Shown here: positions 16,916 to 23,982 of the stretch, in pieces
Position numbering within the stretch: the first letter of the stretch is position 1
Layout of the letters: each line of letters starts with the position of its first letter
IMG/VR virus record: IMGVR_UViG_3300041402_001073
Coordinates: 1 to 57,821 of that record
From: a virus
DNA: 57,821 bases
Reading direction: 5' to 3' (one strand)
Program-made: the position numbers and the translations under genes
The notes under the pieces: generated by a model
Told to the model about the DNA's origin: nothing
Seen by the model: only the letters and a program-made list of their open reading frames with translations
Databases searched by the model: none

Positions 16916-17373
16916 GACTTATCTGGCGTTATGTCTATGGTTTTAGGGGGAAGTCCGAAATCAAAAGTAACAGTAACTCCGCCGCCGCCACCTAGTTCTT
17001 TATCTGAGTCAGTCTTAAGTATATTGGCCATCAGAGTATAATATTTCCCGGGGTTATCTTTTGCCCACTTCTTCATAGCCCTCGTGCCCCCCATATCGTG
17101 AAATACTTGCAGGATCTGATCTTTAAGCTTCTTTCTGTCTAGTTTACCAAGCTGCTTTTTAACTTGAGTATCTACAGCATCATCAATAGTCTCACTGAGA
17201 TCACCAAGTTTTTCATCTAATTTAGCTATCTCTTTTTCACGCTTCTTCTTGGCATTGACTTCTCGCGCTCTTTCCAGGTTCTTATTACGCGCTCTTGTCT
17301 GGAATTTAGTGGGCTCAATCTTTTTTTTCTCAACAGGCTTTTCATCTGCAGGAGATACTTTTCTTTTTCTCAT
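16912..17373 (-). CDS. Probable terminase small subunit
   Basis: 153 residues. The N-terminal half is Lys/Arg/Glu-rich coiled helix (NKNLERAREVNAKKKREKEI). The second half has the segment VFHDMGGTRAMKKWAKDNPGKYYTLMANIL, a 'GG-x-x-x-x-x-WA-x-x-NP-x-x-Y/F' pattern I associate with small terminases or their DNA-binding partners in podoviruses. It stands directly upstream of the large terminase with one small gene between. The call rests on this motif and position. Confidence 0.55.
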   Translation of the reverse strand: MRKRKVSPADEKPVEKKKIEPTKFQTRARNKNLERAREVNAKKKREKEIAKLDEKLGDLSETIDDAVDTQVKKQLGKLDRKKLKDQILQVFHDMGGTRAMKKWAKDNPGKYYTLMANILKTDSDKELGGGGGVTVTFDFGLPPKTIDITPDKS

Positions 17374-17555
17374 TTCTTCTTCCTTTGAGATAGAGCATAA
17401 GACAGCGAACCTTCCACGGCACCACGGAATGATTCCCAGTCAATATTACCATTTGGAAGCACATTCCTCTTTCCCTCTATAGTTGCGTCAAGAACTCTAT
17501 TGAAAGCTGCCTTTGCCTCAACTGCAGCTACAGCACACTGAGGGCACTCGCTCAT
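17370..17555 (-). CDS. Small protein with N-terminal CxxC
   Basis: 61 residues using ATG 17553-17555, chosen because it overlaps the upstream stop as ATGA. It begins with a SECPQCAVAAVEAK segment and continues as a helical, polar protein ending in RKKK. The CPQC pair could bind metal with a partner chain. It overlaps the small-terminase start by four bases. Function unknown. Confidence 0.5.
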   Translation of the reverse strand: MSECPQCAVAAVEAKAAFNRVLDATIEGKRNVLPNGNIDWESFRGAVEGSLSYALSQRKKK

Positions 17556-17926
17556 TGGATGCCCATTAGCCGATATCTGATGTGTCCTATGCACATCCTC
17601 ATAAATGGTCTCAAGGTGTCACGGTATAAATTGCCATAGCAATCGAAGCACGTCATTTTCTTTGGGATTTCGTCCGACATATAATAAAACCGTGTCTTCC
17701 CATCGGGGTTCACTTTGTGATATTTCTTTGCTCTTCGCCAAGCAGCCTTATATGCATCATCCTCTGTCGTATAGAATAAGTGTTTCCCATCAGAAATAAT
17801 TCCATTTCCATCTACTGTTCTTATATCTGATAGCTTTGTGCCACCGACAAATATGTAGAAAAAATAACACATAACCCCACCATCAACCAGATCACTTTCA
17901 TTTTGCTTCTTTTTATCATTTGCCAT
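17552..17926 (-). CDS. Hypothetical protein with a C-terminal cysteine cluster
   Basis: 124 residues using ATG 17924-17926, which has GGAGG seven bases upstream. It contains an aromatic beta region (MCYFFYIFVGGTKL, HLFYTTEDDAYKAAWRRAKKY) and a CFDCYGNLYR segment followed by a basic C-terminus (RPFMRMCIGHIRYR). The C-x-x-C with later cysteine and His could form a zinc site. No family recognised. Confidence 0.55.
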   Translation of the reverse strand: MANDKKKQNESDLVDGGVMCYFFYIFVGGTKLSDIRTVDGNGIISDGKHLFYTTEDDAYKAAWRRAKKYHKVNPDGKTRFYYMSDEIPKKMTCFDCYGNLYRDTLRPFMRMCIGHIRYRLMGIQ

Positions 17927-17980
17927 CTTTAAATCCTCCATTACTTCAATCCTTGACAGGTTATGTCCTTGTTATCTCCC

Positions 17981-18664
17981 TCAATATTCAATCCTCAGCT
18001 TTATACCACCACTCTCAGATCTTCCATAAAGAGACCGGTATTCGTTTTTGTAGTTAAATAGAAGAGAGATGTGGTCTTTTATCTTGGCCAACTTCAGGTC
18101 GCCTGTAAATTTGGTAATATAATCGGCGCTATTCTGCATGCTTGGCTGGTAAAAATAGATGAGAGATAGGAAGTCGTTATTGAATTTGGCTCTATAGGAG
18201 TATCGGCCTTGGCCGGTTTGTTCGCATGTAGCGGGATCGCTACAGTTTAGAGATGTAAACTGATACAGAAACCCTCCACTGAAGGAGAGCTTTGTGCTTT
18301 TTTTCTTGTAGATGTAATACTTGAGTCCAGCTCCAATATCATTCTCAAAATCAATACCCAGAACCTTATTGTAGCCCACTCTTTCATCTAGCCATAAGCT
18401 CCATCTTTCGTTAATGGCAGGGCTATAATTTAAATCCAACTCCCCTTCATCCTGGGTAACGATGCCGTCCGTCTTGCCTTTGCGGTAATATGCCGACAAT
18501 TCCAGTTTATCTTCAATAGTGTCAGCAAAATCAATTCCAAGAGTAGAGTTCTTGATGCCTCTGACGTTGGACCCACTCCATAAAAAATCTATATTGCCAG
18601 CTGAAGCGGTCCCGGAACATCCGGCAATCATCAAAAATATAACTACAAATATAAGTTTAGGCAT
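17981..18664 (-). CDS. Outer-membrane beta-barrel protein, DUF481/YdiY-like
   Basis: 227 residues. The signal peptide (MPKLIFVVIFLMIAGC...) could be cleaved by signal peptidase I after TASA or, at IAGC, as a lipoprotein. The mature chain is a run of alternating beta strands with aromatic girdles (SAYYRKGKTDG, WSLWLDERVGYNKV, LKYYIYKKKSTKLSFSGGF, DHISLLFNYKNEYRSLYG) and ends in an aromatic residue (KLRIEY), as outer-membrane barrels do. The pattern matches the DUF481 family. An infecting phage or prophage could use it to alter or block surface receptors. One Cys pair (NCSDPATC) lies in a loop. Confidence 0.68.
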   Translation of the reverse strand: MPKLIFVVIFLMIAGCSGTASAGNIDFLWSGSNVRGIKNSTLGIDFADTIEDKLELSAYYRKGKTDGIVTQDEGELDLNYSPAINERWSLWLDERVGYNKVLGIDFENDIGAGLKYYIYKKKSTKLSFSGGFLYQFTSLNCSDPATCEQTGQGRYSYRAKFNNDFLSLIYFYQPSMQNSADYITKFTGDLKLAKIKDHISLLFNYKNEYRSLYGRSESGGIKLRIEY

Positions 18665-18875
18665 CTACCCTCTTTTGTATAACAAAGTCTTCTATGACTT
18701 CATTTAAATCTGCTGCACAGCCATCGCATAAGTCATCCAAATCTATCGGCACATCTTCAGGAGGAGTTTTAAGCGCCTCAATGCCTGGCCTTACAAGCTG
18801 CCCTTGAATCCCATTATCATTCTCCTCTTTCATGGGCTGCTTGCAGCAATCACAATGTACGATACTTACCTGCAT
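18657..18875 (-). CDS. Small zinc-binding-type protein
   Basis: 72 residues with an N-terminal HCDCCKQPM and a later CDGCAADL, giving two CxxC pairs about 40 residues apart. The C-terminus is an acidic/hydrophobic helix (LNEVIEDFVIQK). It overlaps the start of the outer-membrane gene by eight bases. Likely a small zinc ribbon; partner unknown. Confidence 0.55.
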   Translation of the reverse strand: MQVSIVHCDCCKQPMKEENDNGIQGQLVRPGIEALKTPPEDVPIDLDDLCDGCAADLNEVIEDFVIQKRVDA

Positions 18876-18921
18876 AGTCTCTCCTTCATACCATTCCTAT
18901 TGATAAATTGCAAGAGTAAAA

Positions 18922-18997
18922 TGGTCTGGGTGGCAGGACTCGAACCTGCGGCTTCCGGAATCCAAGGCCGGCTGTCTACCAACTGACATACACCCAG
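18922..18997 (-). tRNA. tRNA-Pro, anticodon UGG
   Basis: A complete 76-base cloverleaf is read on the minus strand. Acceptor stem CTGGGTG/CACCCAG has the C1-G72 pair and A73 discriminator typical of bacterial proline tRNAs, followed by an encoded CCA. The D arm is TGTC/GACA, the T arm GCAGG/CCTGC with loop TTCGAGT, and the variable loop is five bases. The anticodon TGG is at 18962-18964. The only flaw is a C-T mismatch at the top of the anticodon stem (31-39). It starts seven bases after the rtcB stop codon and is probably cut from that transcript. Confidence 0.92.
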
Positions 18998-19003
18998 AAA
19001 ATT

Positions 19004-20176
19004 CTATCCTTTTATCACAGCCAATGGCTTTAACTCAACTAAAATATCAACTAGATCAGACTGGTTCTCCATAACAGTAGCGATATCTTTATAAGCTCCG
19101 GCAGCCTCATCAAGGTCTTTCTCGCCCCTTATAGCATGGATAACTCCAAGATCATCTAGTCTTTTTATCTCCTCCTCAAGATTAAGCTCTCTCTGGGCTT
19201 GCTTTCTGCCCATCCTCCTGCCTGCTCCATGGGAACAGGAATGGAAGCTCTCAGGATTACCCTTACCTTTGACTATATAGCTGGCTGTGCCCTGAGAACC
19301 GGGGATGATACCTAGTTGTCCAGCGGCGGCCTTAGTCGCACCTTTACGATGAACCATTACGTTCTTACCAAAATGATTCTCCATAGTAGCGTAGTTATGT
19401 GCAATGTTTATAGACTCTTCCACATCTAAATATACAGATTCGCTGGCAAAACAATCCAGAACGCGATCCATCATCAGTCTTCTATTGGCCAATGCAAACT
19501 CTACACAATAATTCATTTCAGCAAGGTAATTTTGCCCCTCATCTAAATCCCAAGGAAGGAAAGCAAGTTGCCATTCTTTAGGAACCTCACTGTGCCATCT
19601 TTCATTCAATTTAATGGCAAGCTTATTGTAGTGATCAGCTACCTTTAATCCAAGATTTCGGCTTCCAGAGTGAATCATAACCCAGATGTAGCCATCACTG
19701 CCTTTTTGAATCTCAATGAAATGATTTCCACCTCCAAGAGTGCCAAGAGAGATCAGAGCGTTTTCGTATTCTCTCCCAACGATAGAACTAAATGGTTTCA
19801 TTACATTATCATTCTCTTTAGGCATTAGGCCTTCGGGCTGTTCGTGCTTGTGCTTTTTGAATCCCACCGGTACAACTTGACGTATCTTGCCTATAATCCT
19901 CTTCAGCATATCAACATCAATCTCAGTCAAAGAGGTCTTAACAGCACACATGCCACAGCCTATATCCACACCAACAGCATTAGGAACTATCACACCTTGA
20001 GTAGCCATCACCCCGCCAATAGGCATACCATACCCTTGGTGAGCATCAGGCATCAGCGCTATATGTTTAAACACAAAAGGAAGGTTCGCTAAATTTCTAG
20101 CCTGTTCCATTGCCCCATCTTCAATATCATCCAGCCATATCTTGATAGGCTTTTTTCCATTAGTATCAACTCTCAT
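19004..20176 (-). CDS. rtcB: RtcB-type RNA ligase
   Basis: 390 residues, close to the bacterial length of about 400. RtcB joins 2',3'-cyclic-phosphate or 3'-phosphate RNA ends to 5'-OH ends using GTP and Mn2+. The metal and catalytic residues are present: D71 and C74 in GVDIGCGM, the NHFIE segment with H152, H169 in MIHSGSR, H260 in IAHNYA, and the guanylated H276 in VHRKGAT; SCSHGAGR (about 313-320) is also intact. It precedes tRNA-Pro by seven bases. Phages use such ligases to mend tRNAs cut by host anticodon nucleases; here that role is inference. Its start overlaps a tiny membrane gene. Confidence 0.93.
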   Translation of the reverse strand: MRVDTNGKKPIKIWLDDIEDGAMEQARNLANLPFVFKHIALMPDAHQGYGMPIGGVMATQGVIVPNAVGVDIGCGMCAVKTSLTEIDVDMLKRIIGKIRQVVPVGFKKHKHEQPEGLMPKENDNVMKPFSSIVGREYENALISLGTLGGGNHFIEIQKGSDGYIWVMIHSGSRNLGLKVADHYNKLAIKLNERWHSEVPKEWQLAFLPWDLDEGQNYLAEMNYCVEFALANRRLMMDRVLDCFASESVYLDVEESINIAHNYATMENHFGKNVMVHRKGATKAAAGQLGIIPGSQGTASYIVKGKGNPESFHSCSHGAGRRMGRKQAQRELNLEEEIKRLDDLGVIHAIRGEKDLDEAAGAYKDIATVMENQSDLVDILVELKPLAVIKG

Positions 20177-20297
20177 AAACTCCTCCTATACACATCACCA
20201 CAAATATCAGCATACCAATAAATCCGAAAGCAGCCACCACACCGTACATCCAGACAAATTCCTGCAGCCTCACAAAGTCTTTCCGTTTACGTCTCAC
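20166..20297 (-). CDS. 43-residue single-TM protein
   Basis: A GTG start (20295-20297) has a near-perfect AAAGGAGG four bases upstream and overlaps the previous stop as GTGA. The frame ends TGA eleven bases inside rtcB. A basic N-terminus (RRKRKDFVRL) precedes one hydrophobic helix (VVAAFGFIGMLIFVVMCIGG). The strong ribosome site and double overlap support translation. Function unknown. Confidence 0.6.
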   Translation of the reverse strand: MRRKRKDFVRLQEFVWMYGVVAAFGFIGMLIFVVMCIGGVYES

Positions 20298-20680
20298 GCT
20301 CCCTCCTTTAGTCTAAGTGTTCCACCGTTTATACAAAAACTTAGCCGTATTGCTACTTTGCTGGCCTCTAAACATTCCGCCATCGTAGCCTGTCTTGTGA
20401 TAGTTCCTGTGCCGTTGCATACCTCACACATAATATCGTTCATTTCACCTTCGCCACCGCACTCACCACAATGTCTTGTCCACTCGATGCCCTCTATAGC
20501 TTCTGGCGTAGGTCTGGTGTTCCAAAGCCTCGATGCTTCCTTCACTGACACCGCAGAAGGGCCACAAGATACACAACATGGACACACCCAGTAATACATT
20601 CCCAATTTATCAGGCGTTGGCTCTGTCGTATCGTTAATGCAATTACTCCCACAAAAGGGACATTCTCTCAATTCCTCCAT
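20294..20680 (-). CDS. Lar-like restriction-alleviation zinc protein with DnaJ-type finger
   Basis: 128 residues. The N-terminal ~57 residues follow the Lar pattern: ECPFCGSN, a W-x-C-x-x-C strand (YYWVCPCCVSCG) and a closing EASRLWNTRP. A second part carries CGECGGEG and CEVCNGTGT, the CxxCxGxG repeats of DnaJ-type fingers. Lar family proteins soften type I restriction in Rac-like prophages. The fusion is less common, so the anti-restriction role is a reasonable but unproved inference. The gene lies near a cytosine methylase, another anti-restriction function. Confidence 0.6.
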   Translation of the reverse strand: MEELRECPFCGSNCINDTTEPTPDKLGMYYWVCPCCVSCGPSAVSVKEASRLWNTRPTPEAIEGIEWTRHCGECGGEGEMNDIMCEVCNGTGTITRQATMAECLEASKVAIRLSFCINGGTLRLKEGA

Positions 20681-20694
20681 TACTTAATCCTCCT

Positions 20695-20988
20695 TTAATT
20701 AAGCTCTAAGATGATTCTGTAATTATTATTTAGATAAGTCTTGTCTTCGTCACCTACACTAAACCAAGCCAAATACCATACTCCACCTTTGTATTTGCCT
20801 TTCCACATTTTCCCAATATATACACCAGACGGGGTTGAATGAGAATACTCAGGTAATTTATCAAATGCACCTTTTTCCATTAATGCGTGGGTATCGTCAA
20901 TTTCAATTTCGCTAGGTTTAGGTTGCCTCCAATATTGTCCTAGCGGGTCGACCATAGGAGGTATAAAGTTCTCTATATCATTCTTCAT
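20695..20988 (-). CDS. Small protein of unknown function
   Basis: 97 residues from ATG 20986-20988. The frame extends upstream, but that part overlaps the HNH gene and lacks a ribosome site, whereas GGGAG precedes this ATG. The C-terminal half is aromatic beta sequence (GVYIGKMWKGKYKGGVWYLAWFSV). No recognised family. Confidence 0.5.
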   Translation of the reverse strand: MKNDIENFIPPMVDPLGQYWRQPKPSEIEIDDTHALMEKGAFDKLPEYSHSTPSGVYIGKMWKGKYKGGVWYLAWFSVGDEDKTYLNNNYRIILELN

Positions 20989-20989
20989 G

Positions 20990-21604
20990 TCACTCTCCCT
21001 CCTTTGGTTTCTTATACCTTCTTCCTTTAGCTGCCATATCATCCATATTATCTTGATGAGTACCAAGAAATAAGTGAGCAGGGTTGATGCAAGGCGGGTT
21101 GTCACATCTATGTAAAACGTGCATACCCTCTGGTATCCCCCCAAATTTATGAATATATGCAGCCCTGTGAGCAGACATTAATCTCCTTTTATATCTAGTT
21201 CTCCCGTAGCCACAACTGTCTACAGAATCTTGCCACTCCCAGCATCCAGAAGAAGCTATTTTGACTTTCTCAAATAACGCCTTGCTGTTTTCTTTAACTC
21301 TATACTCCCCTGTACATGGCTTAGAACAAAAGTGATTTGGGGATCGCTTTATTTCTGCCTCTCTTTTCTTAAATTCTTTATCACAATTTAAACAAATAAC
21401 ATTCACCATTGTCATCTTGTGTTGTGGAAACAACGTCAACAACTTCTCTACTGCTTCCCTATTACTATTTGATTGAAGTAATATTCTTTCTAAAGTCTCA
21501 GGTAAGTCCATTAGCTTTGCTCCTTTACACTCATGCCCTGTATGCCAGTCTTGTCCACACTCTTTACATTTAGGGGTGCCAACATTAGTAAATATACCAT
21601 CCAT
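20990..21604 (-). CDS. HNH endonuclease with N-terminal zinc modules
   Basis: 204 residues from ATG 21602-21604. The N-terminal part has two cysteine clusters (CKECGQDWHTGHEC; CLNCDKEF ... FCSKPC). The C-terminal domain is a homing-type HNH: SAHRAAYIHKFGGIPEG, VLHRCDNPPCINPAHLFLG, then QDNMDDMAAKGR. These enzymes nick or cut DNA and spread by homing. Its first ~60 residues may derive from an unrelated host gene it invaded, since residue 11 onward (IFTNVGTPKCKEC) reads like a separate small protein. It lies in a string of small accessory genes. Confidence 0.75.
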   Translation of the reverse strand: MDGIFTNVGTPKCKECGQDWHTGHECKGAKLMDLPETLERILLQSNSNREAVEKLLTLFPQHKMTMVNVICLNCDKEFKKREAEIKRSPNHFCSKPCTGEYRVKENSKALFEKVKIASSGCWEWQDSVDSCGYGRTRYKRRLMSAHRAAYIHKFGGIPEGMHVLHRCDNPPCINPAHLFLGTHQDNMDDMAAKGRRYKKPKEGE

Positions 21605-21608
21605 ATCC

Positions 21609-21965
21609 CTACCCCTTCCCTTTAAGAAATTCAAGCATTAGTGGTGCTAAGTTGTCTCGGTGGAAGGCGTCCATCAGAACAATAAAACATAAATCACTAA
21701 TATCCTCATGGCTACGTTTGGTTGCTAGTAATGGTCGCAGTATGTAAGCCATGAATCTTGCCCTCTTTTTCTCATCCCACCCATCATACACATCTCTCAG
21801 CTTACCGTAGCCTTCGTCGGTGAAGTAATCTAGTTCATCATTATAATAAAAAGGATCATCACACTTAGAGCATTTATAGAGCCCCATTGTTTCAGCTGTA
21901 ACTTCTTCGTGCCAACACTCCCCCAACAACTCAGTCAATTCCTTATTTATCGCTCGCTTGTTCAT
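21609..21965 (-). CDS. Hypothetical protein with CxxC and acidic/aromatic segments
   Basis: 118 residues. It contains an early Cys-His pair (GECWHEE), a CSKCDDPFYYNDEL motif and helical C-terminal half (KKRARFMAYILRPLL, LMLEFLKGKG). The four potential ligands could bind zinc. The ATG overlaps the upstream stop as TAATG. No family recognised. Confidence 0.5.
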   Translation of the reverse strand: MNKRAINKELTELLGECWHEEVTAETMGLYKCSKCDDPFYYNDELDYFTDEGYGKLRDVYDGWDEKKRARFMAYILRPLLATKRSHEDISDLCFIVLMDAFHRDNLAPLMLEFLKGKG

Positions 21966-22141
21966 TATGCCTCCCCCTCTTCAACTCTCCCAACTTTATC
22001 CAGCCAGGCCTCTATAGCCTTAAAACTATAAGGATTCAGCTTCCCGGCCTTAATATGGCGCCGTATAGTCTCCGGGTGCCGGCCTGATAGATCAGCAAGG
22101 ACCTTTACTGTTATTTTTAAATATGGCGTGTAGTATCCCAT
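21965..22141 (-). CDS. Small helix-turn-helix protein (excisionase/MerR-like fold)
   Basis: 58 residues, ATG 22139-22141 directly abutting the preceding TAG, and ending TAATG with the next gene. The segment ITVKVLADLSGRHPETIRRHI followed by KAGKLNPYSFKAIEAWLDK is a classic short HTH of the excisionase/MerR-like type (helix-turn-helix plus wing that reads 'aiea-W-L'). It could be an excisionase or a transcriptional regulator; distance from the integrase (24 kb) makes the regulator role as likely. Confidence 0.65.
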   Translation of the reverse strand: MGYYTPYLKITVKVLADLSGRHPETIRRHIKAGKLNPYSFKAIEAWLDKVGRVEEGEA

Positions 22142-22369
22142 CTATTCCTCCACATAAAAACCACCAACATATTCATTGAGTTTACTCAGCCTGCAGCGTG
22201 TAGGATTATGGCCTGGTGTTAGCACCCATATAACTCCTTTTTCGATAACAACGGGGGCTGAAGGAACACTTATCGGTGGAATCCCAAAGGAAAAGGATAC
22301 TCGCCCCCCTACCATTACTTCAGTTCCATGCAAATCGAATATACCTGTTTTAAGCAGGTCTTCCCTCAT
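22142..22369 (-). CDS. Small hypothetical protein
   Basis: 75 residues, mainly beta-like (EVMVGGRVSFSFGIPPISV, APVVIEKGVIWVLTPGH), with a GGRV-type turn and a late LSKLNEYVGGFYV segment. The layout recalls small YopX-like phage domains but I cannot confirm it. It overlaps its upstream neighbour by four bases (ATGA). Confidence 0.5.
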   Translation of the reverse strand: MREDLLKTGIFDLHGTEVMVGGRVSFSFGIPPISVPSAPVVIEKGVIWVLTPGHNPTRCRLSKLNEYVGGFYVEE

Positions 22370-22575
22370 ATATCCCCTTTTAATCTTATCTCACAAATAA
22401 CAACAGATTCTGGCCCAGCCATAACATAACCTTCGTGAACCTTGTTAAACTCACATTCAAATTCTTCAATTTCACCTATAACATTCATCCGGTCTGTTAC
22501 TTGAAACTCAACCTCTACGTTGCCATGGTGATGTCTGAAGCCTGCCAGCTCCATCATAAGGTCATCTATCTTCAT
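22366..22575 (-). CDS. Small hypothetical protein
   Basis: 69 residues with a His-rich FRHHHGNVEVEFQV segment and an acidic middle (EIEEFECEFNKVHEG). It is coupled to both neighbours by four-base overlaps. No family recognised. Confidence 0.5.
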   Translation of the reverse strand: MKIDDLMMELAGFRHHHGNVEVEFQVTDRMNVIGEIEEFECEFNKVHEGYVMAGPESVVICEIRLKGDI

Positions 22576-22961
22576 AAATCCTCCTTCAGCTTTAATTGCC
22601 CATTCCAGATGAAGCCATATACTTCAGGACCATCAGGCCCATAGAAGGTAACGGTAGTCTCGTTATCTGACACCCGCAGAATCTCATTACCGCCAACCAC
22701 AAAAGACAATGAATCATTCGACTGATAACCCCCTATACCTGTATCTGCTAATCCCCATTGCCCCTCTCCGCCACTAAAGGATATACTTGGAGTGGTAGAG
22801 TCTGTGTATTCCCCAGGCGGGTAGACTTCCGTAATAGACACACTTACCCCTTCAAAAGGTGTTTTAGGCTGTGAGTCCATGCCAGCAACAGTAGCCCATA
22901 TGTACAATACAAAACAAAATAGGATGATGGATGCTATACCTGCAAACAATTTTCTTTTCAT
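22572..22961 (-). CDS. Membrane-anchored or exported beta protein
   Basis: 129 residues. One N-terminal hydrophobic helix (residues about 5-25, RKLFAGIASIILFCFVLYIW) acts as a signal anchor. The remainder is beta-like (VSVSITEVYPPGEYTD, SLSFVVGGNEILRVS, TTVTFYGPDGPEVYGFIWNGQ) with fibre-like character; the 'FVVGGNEILRVSDNETTVTFYG' stretch resembles repeats of phage tail fibres. Location outside the tail region argues for a surface role during infection; that is inference. Confidence 0.5.
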   Translation of the reverse strand: MKRKLFAGIASIILFCFVLYIWATVAGMDSQPKTPFEGVSVSITEVYPPGEYTDSTTPSISFSGGEGQWGLADTGIGGYQSNDSLSFVVGGNEILRVSDNETTVTFYGPDGPEVYGFIWNGQLKLKEDL

Positions 22962-22969
22962 AAATACCC

Positions 22970-23122
22970 TTATTTAAAGACTTGATTTATTAATATCTCA
23001 AGAGTTATTCCATCGACTATTATTGCTCCGATGCCCAATACGAACCCAAATGCAACTGCAAAATCGCTTATATCTGAGTCTTTACATTTAACAATCATCC
23101 ACATTACCGCCCAAGTCAGCAT
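22970..23122 (-). CDS. 50-residue membrane protein
   Basis: ATG 23120-23122 follows AAGGAGG by six bases. The protein has two hydrophobic segments (MLTWAVMWMIV and AFGFVLGIGAIIVDGITLEIL) around a short charged loop (KCKDSDISD). Clean frame, good ribosome site; no known function. Confidence 0.55.
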   Translation of the reverse strand: MLTWAVMWMIVKCKDSDISDFAVAFGFVLGIGAIIVDGITLEILINQVFK

Positions 23123-23131
23123 ATATCCTCC

Positions 23132-23458
23132 TTAAATTAAACTGGCAACACCAGCCATAAACAATATGTGCAGTATATTATCCGTCACAATAATCGACCA
23201 CGGCGCACAGGGCCCGGTACCGAACTTCTCACTCCCCTTAACCTTCATAAGCCACACAACAAACTGTGTCCGGTCTTGCAGGAAGTGTTGTACTCCAATC
23301 AAAATGATCTGCCAAAACAAAAGCCCCGTGAATAGGAAAGGCACCATATACACTACAACGTGCACCAGGCAATGCCACGAACTCTGCTTCTTATTCAACG
23401 CCATCCAATCATTCTGTAACAGGTAATCTCCTATCAAGTGTGCATATATCCAGTGCAT
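23132..23458 (-). CDS. DUF3307-type membrane protein
   Basis: 108 residues from ATG 23456-23458, chosen because GGGAGGG lies just upstream. It shows the DUF3307 signature: IYAHLIGDYLLQNDWMAL (His, Asp and Gln conserved), then a Lys and WHCLVHVVVYMVPF. Four hydrophobic stretches suggest a polytopic inner-membrane protein. The family's function is unknown; it is found scattered in bacteria and some phages. Confidence 0.6.
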   Translation of the reverse strand: MHWIYAHLIGDYLLQNDWMALNKKQSSWHCLVHVVVYMVPFLFTGLLFWQIILIGVQHFLQDRTQFVVWLMKVKGSEKFGTGPCAPWSIIVTDNILHILFMAGVASLI

Positions 23459-23486
23459 AAACCCTCCCATTTATCCTTGCGTCCTT

Positions 23487-23720
23487 CTACAATTTGGCAA
23501 CCATCTTCTTCACAGCAATTATTTCTGCTAGTATCGTGCCTTTCTCTTCCAGTTCTTCTATCCTAGCGCTCATACTTTCTATATATTGCTCGTAATATTT
23601 ACGCAGATAGTCATATACCTCTCTATCTTTGGAGGCCCTTTCTCTCGGGTTTTCTTCTCGGTGTGCAGCATTAAGCAATCCAATTACATATTTCATATCA
23701 GGTCTTTCAACTGTATTCAT
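23487..23720 (-). CDS. Small helical protein
   Basis: 77 residues, charged helix throughout (RASKDREVYDYLRKYYEQYIE, SARIEELEEKGTILAEII), likely coiled coil. GGGAGGGG precedes the ATG. No family recognised. Confidence 0.5.
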   Translation of the reverse strand: MNTVERPDMKYVIGLLNAAHREENPRERASKDREVYDYLRKYYEQYIESMSARIEELEEKGTILAEIIAVKKMVAKL

Positions 23721-23729
23721 AACCCCTCC

Positions 23730-23969
23730 CTACCCCTTCCGTATAGATTCATTGATAACATCCCCAGCGTGTTTAATCGTCACATCGAGTTCGCCCATTT
23801 CATCAGGCCTCTCCAGTATCACCACATACTCCTCAGGCCATGTCTTCAGCTTCCACATCCACCTCATCTCTAAAGAGCCCTCATCGTCCAAAGACAGAGT
23901 ACAGATACACCTCACCCGAACCACTTCTTTCATCATAGTCAATATAGCAATTGGTGACATACTATCCAT
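23730..23969 (-). CDS. Small hypothetical protein
   Basis: 79 residues from ATG 23967-23969, chosen for the upstream GGAGGG; a longer frame would overlap the methylase. The sequence alternates beta strands and charged loops (VVRVRCICTLSLDDEGSLEM, KLKTWPEEYVVILERP). No family recognised. Confidence 0.5.
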   Translation of the reverse strand: MDSMSPIAILTMMKEVVRVRCICTLSLDDEGSLEMRWMWKLKTWPEEYVVILERPDEMGELDVTIKHAGDVINESIRKG

Positions 23970-23982
23970 AAACACCCTCCAT

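Noticed and set aside
18922-18997. tRNA-Pro as attP site
   Set aside because: The integrase is 27 kb away on the circle map, and the tRNA is complete and sits within the rtcB operon; phage attP normally lies beside int.
20695-21144. 149-codon version of the 20695 gene
   Set aside because: The upstream 52 codons overlap the HNH gene and lack a ribosome site; the shorter start at 20988 fits better.
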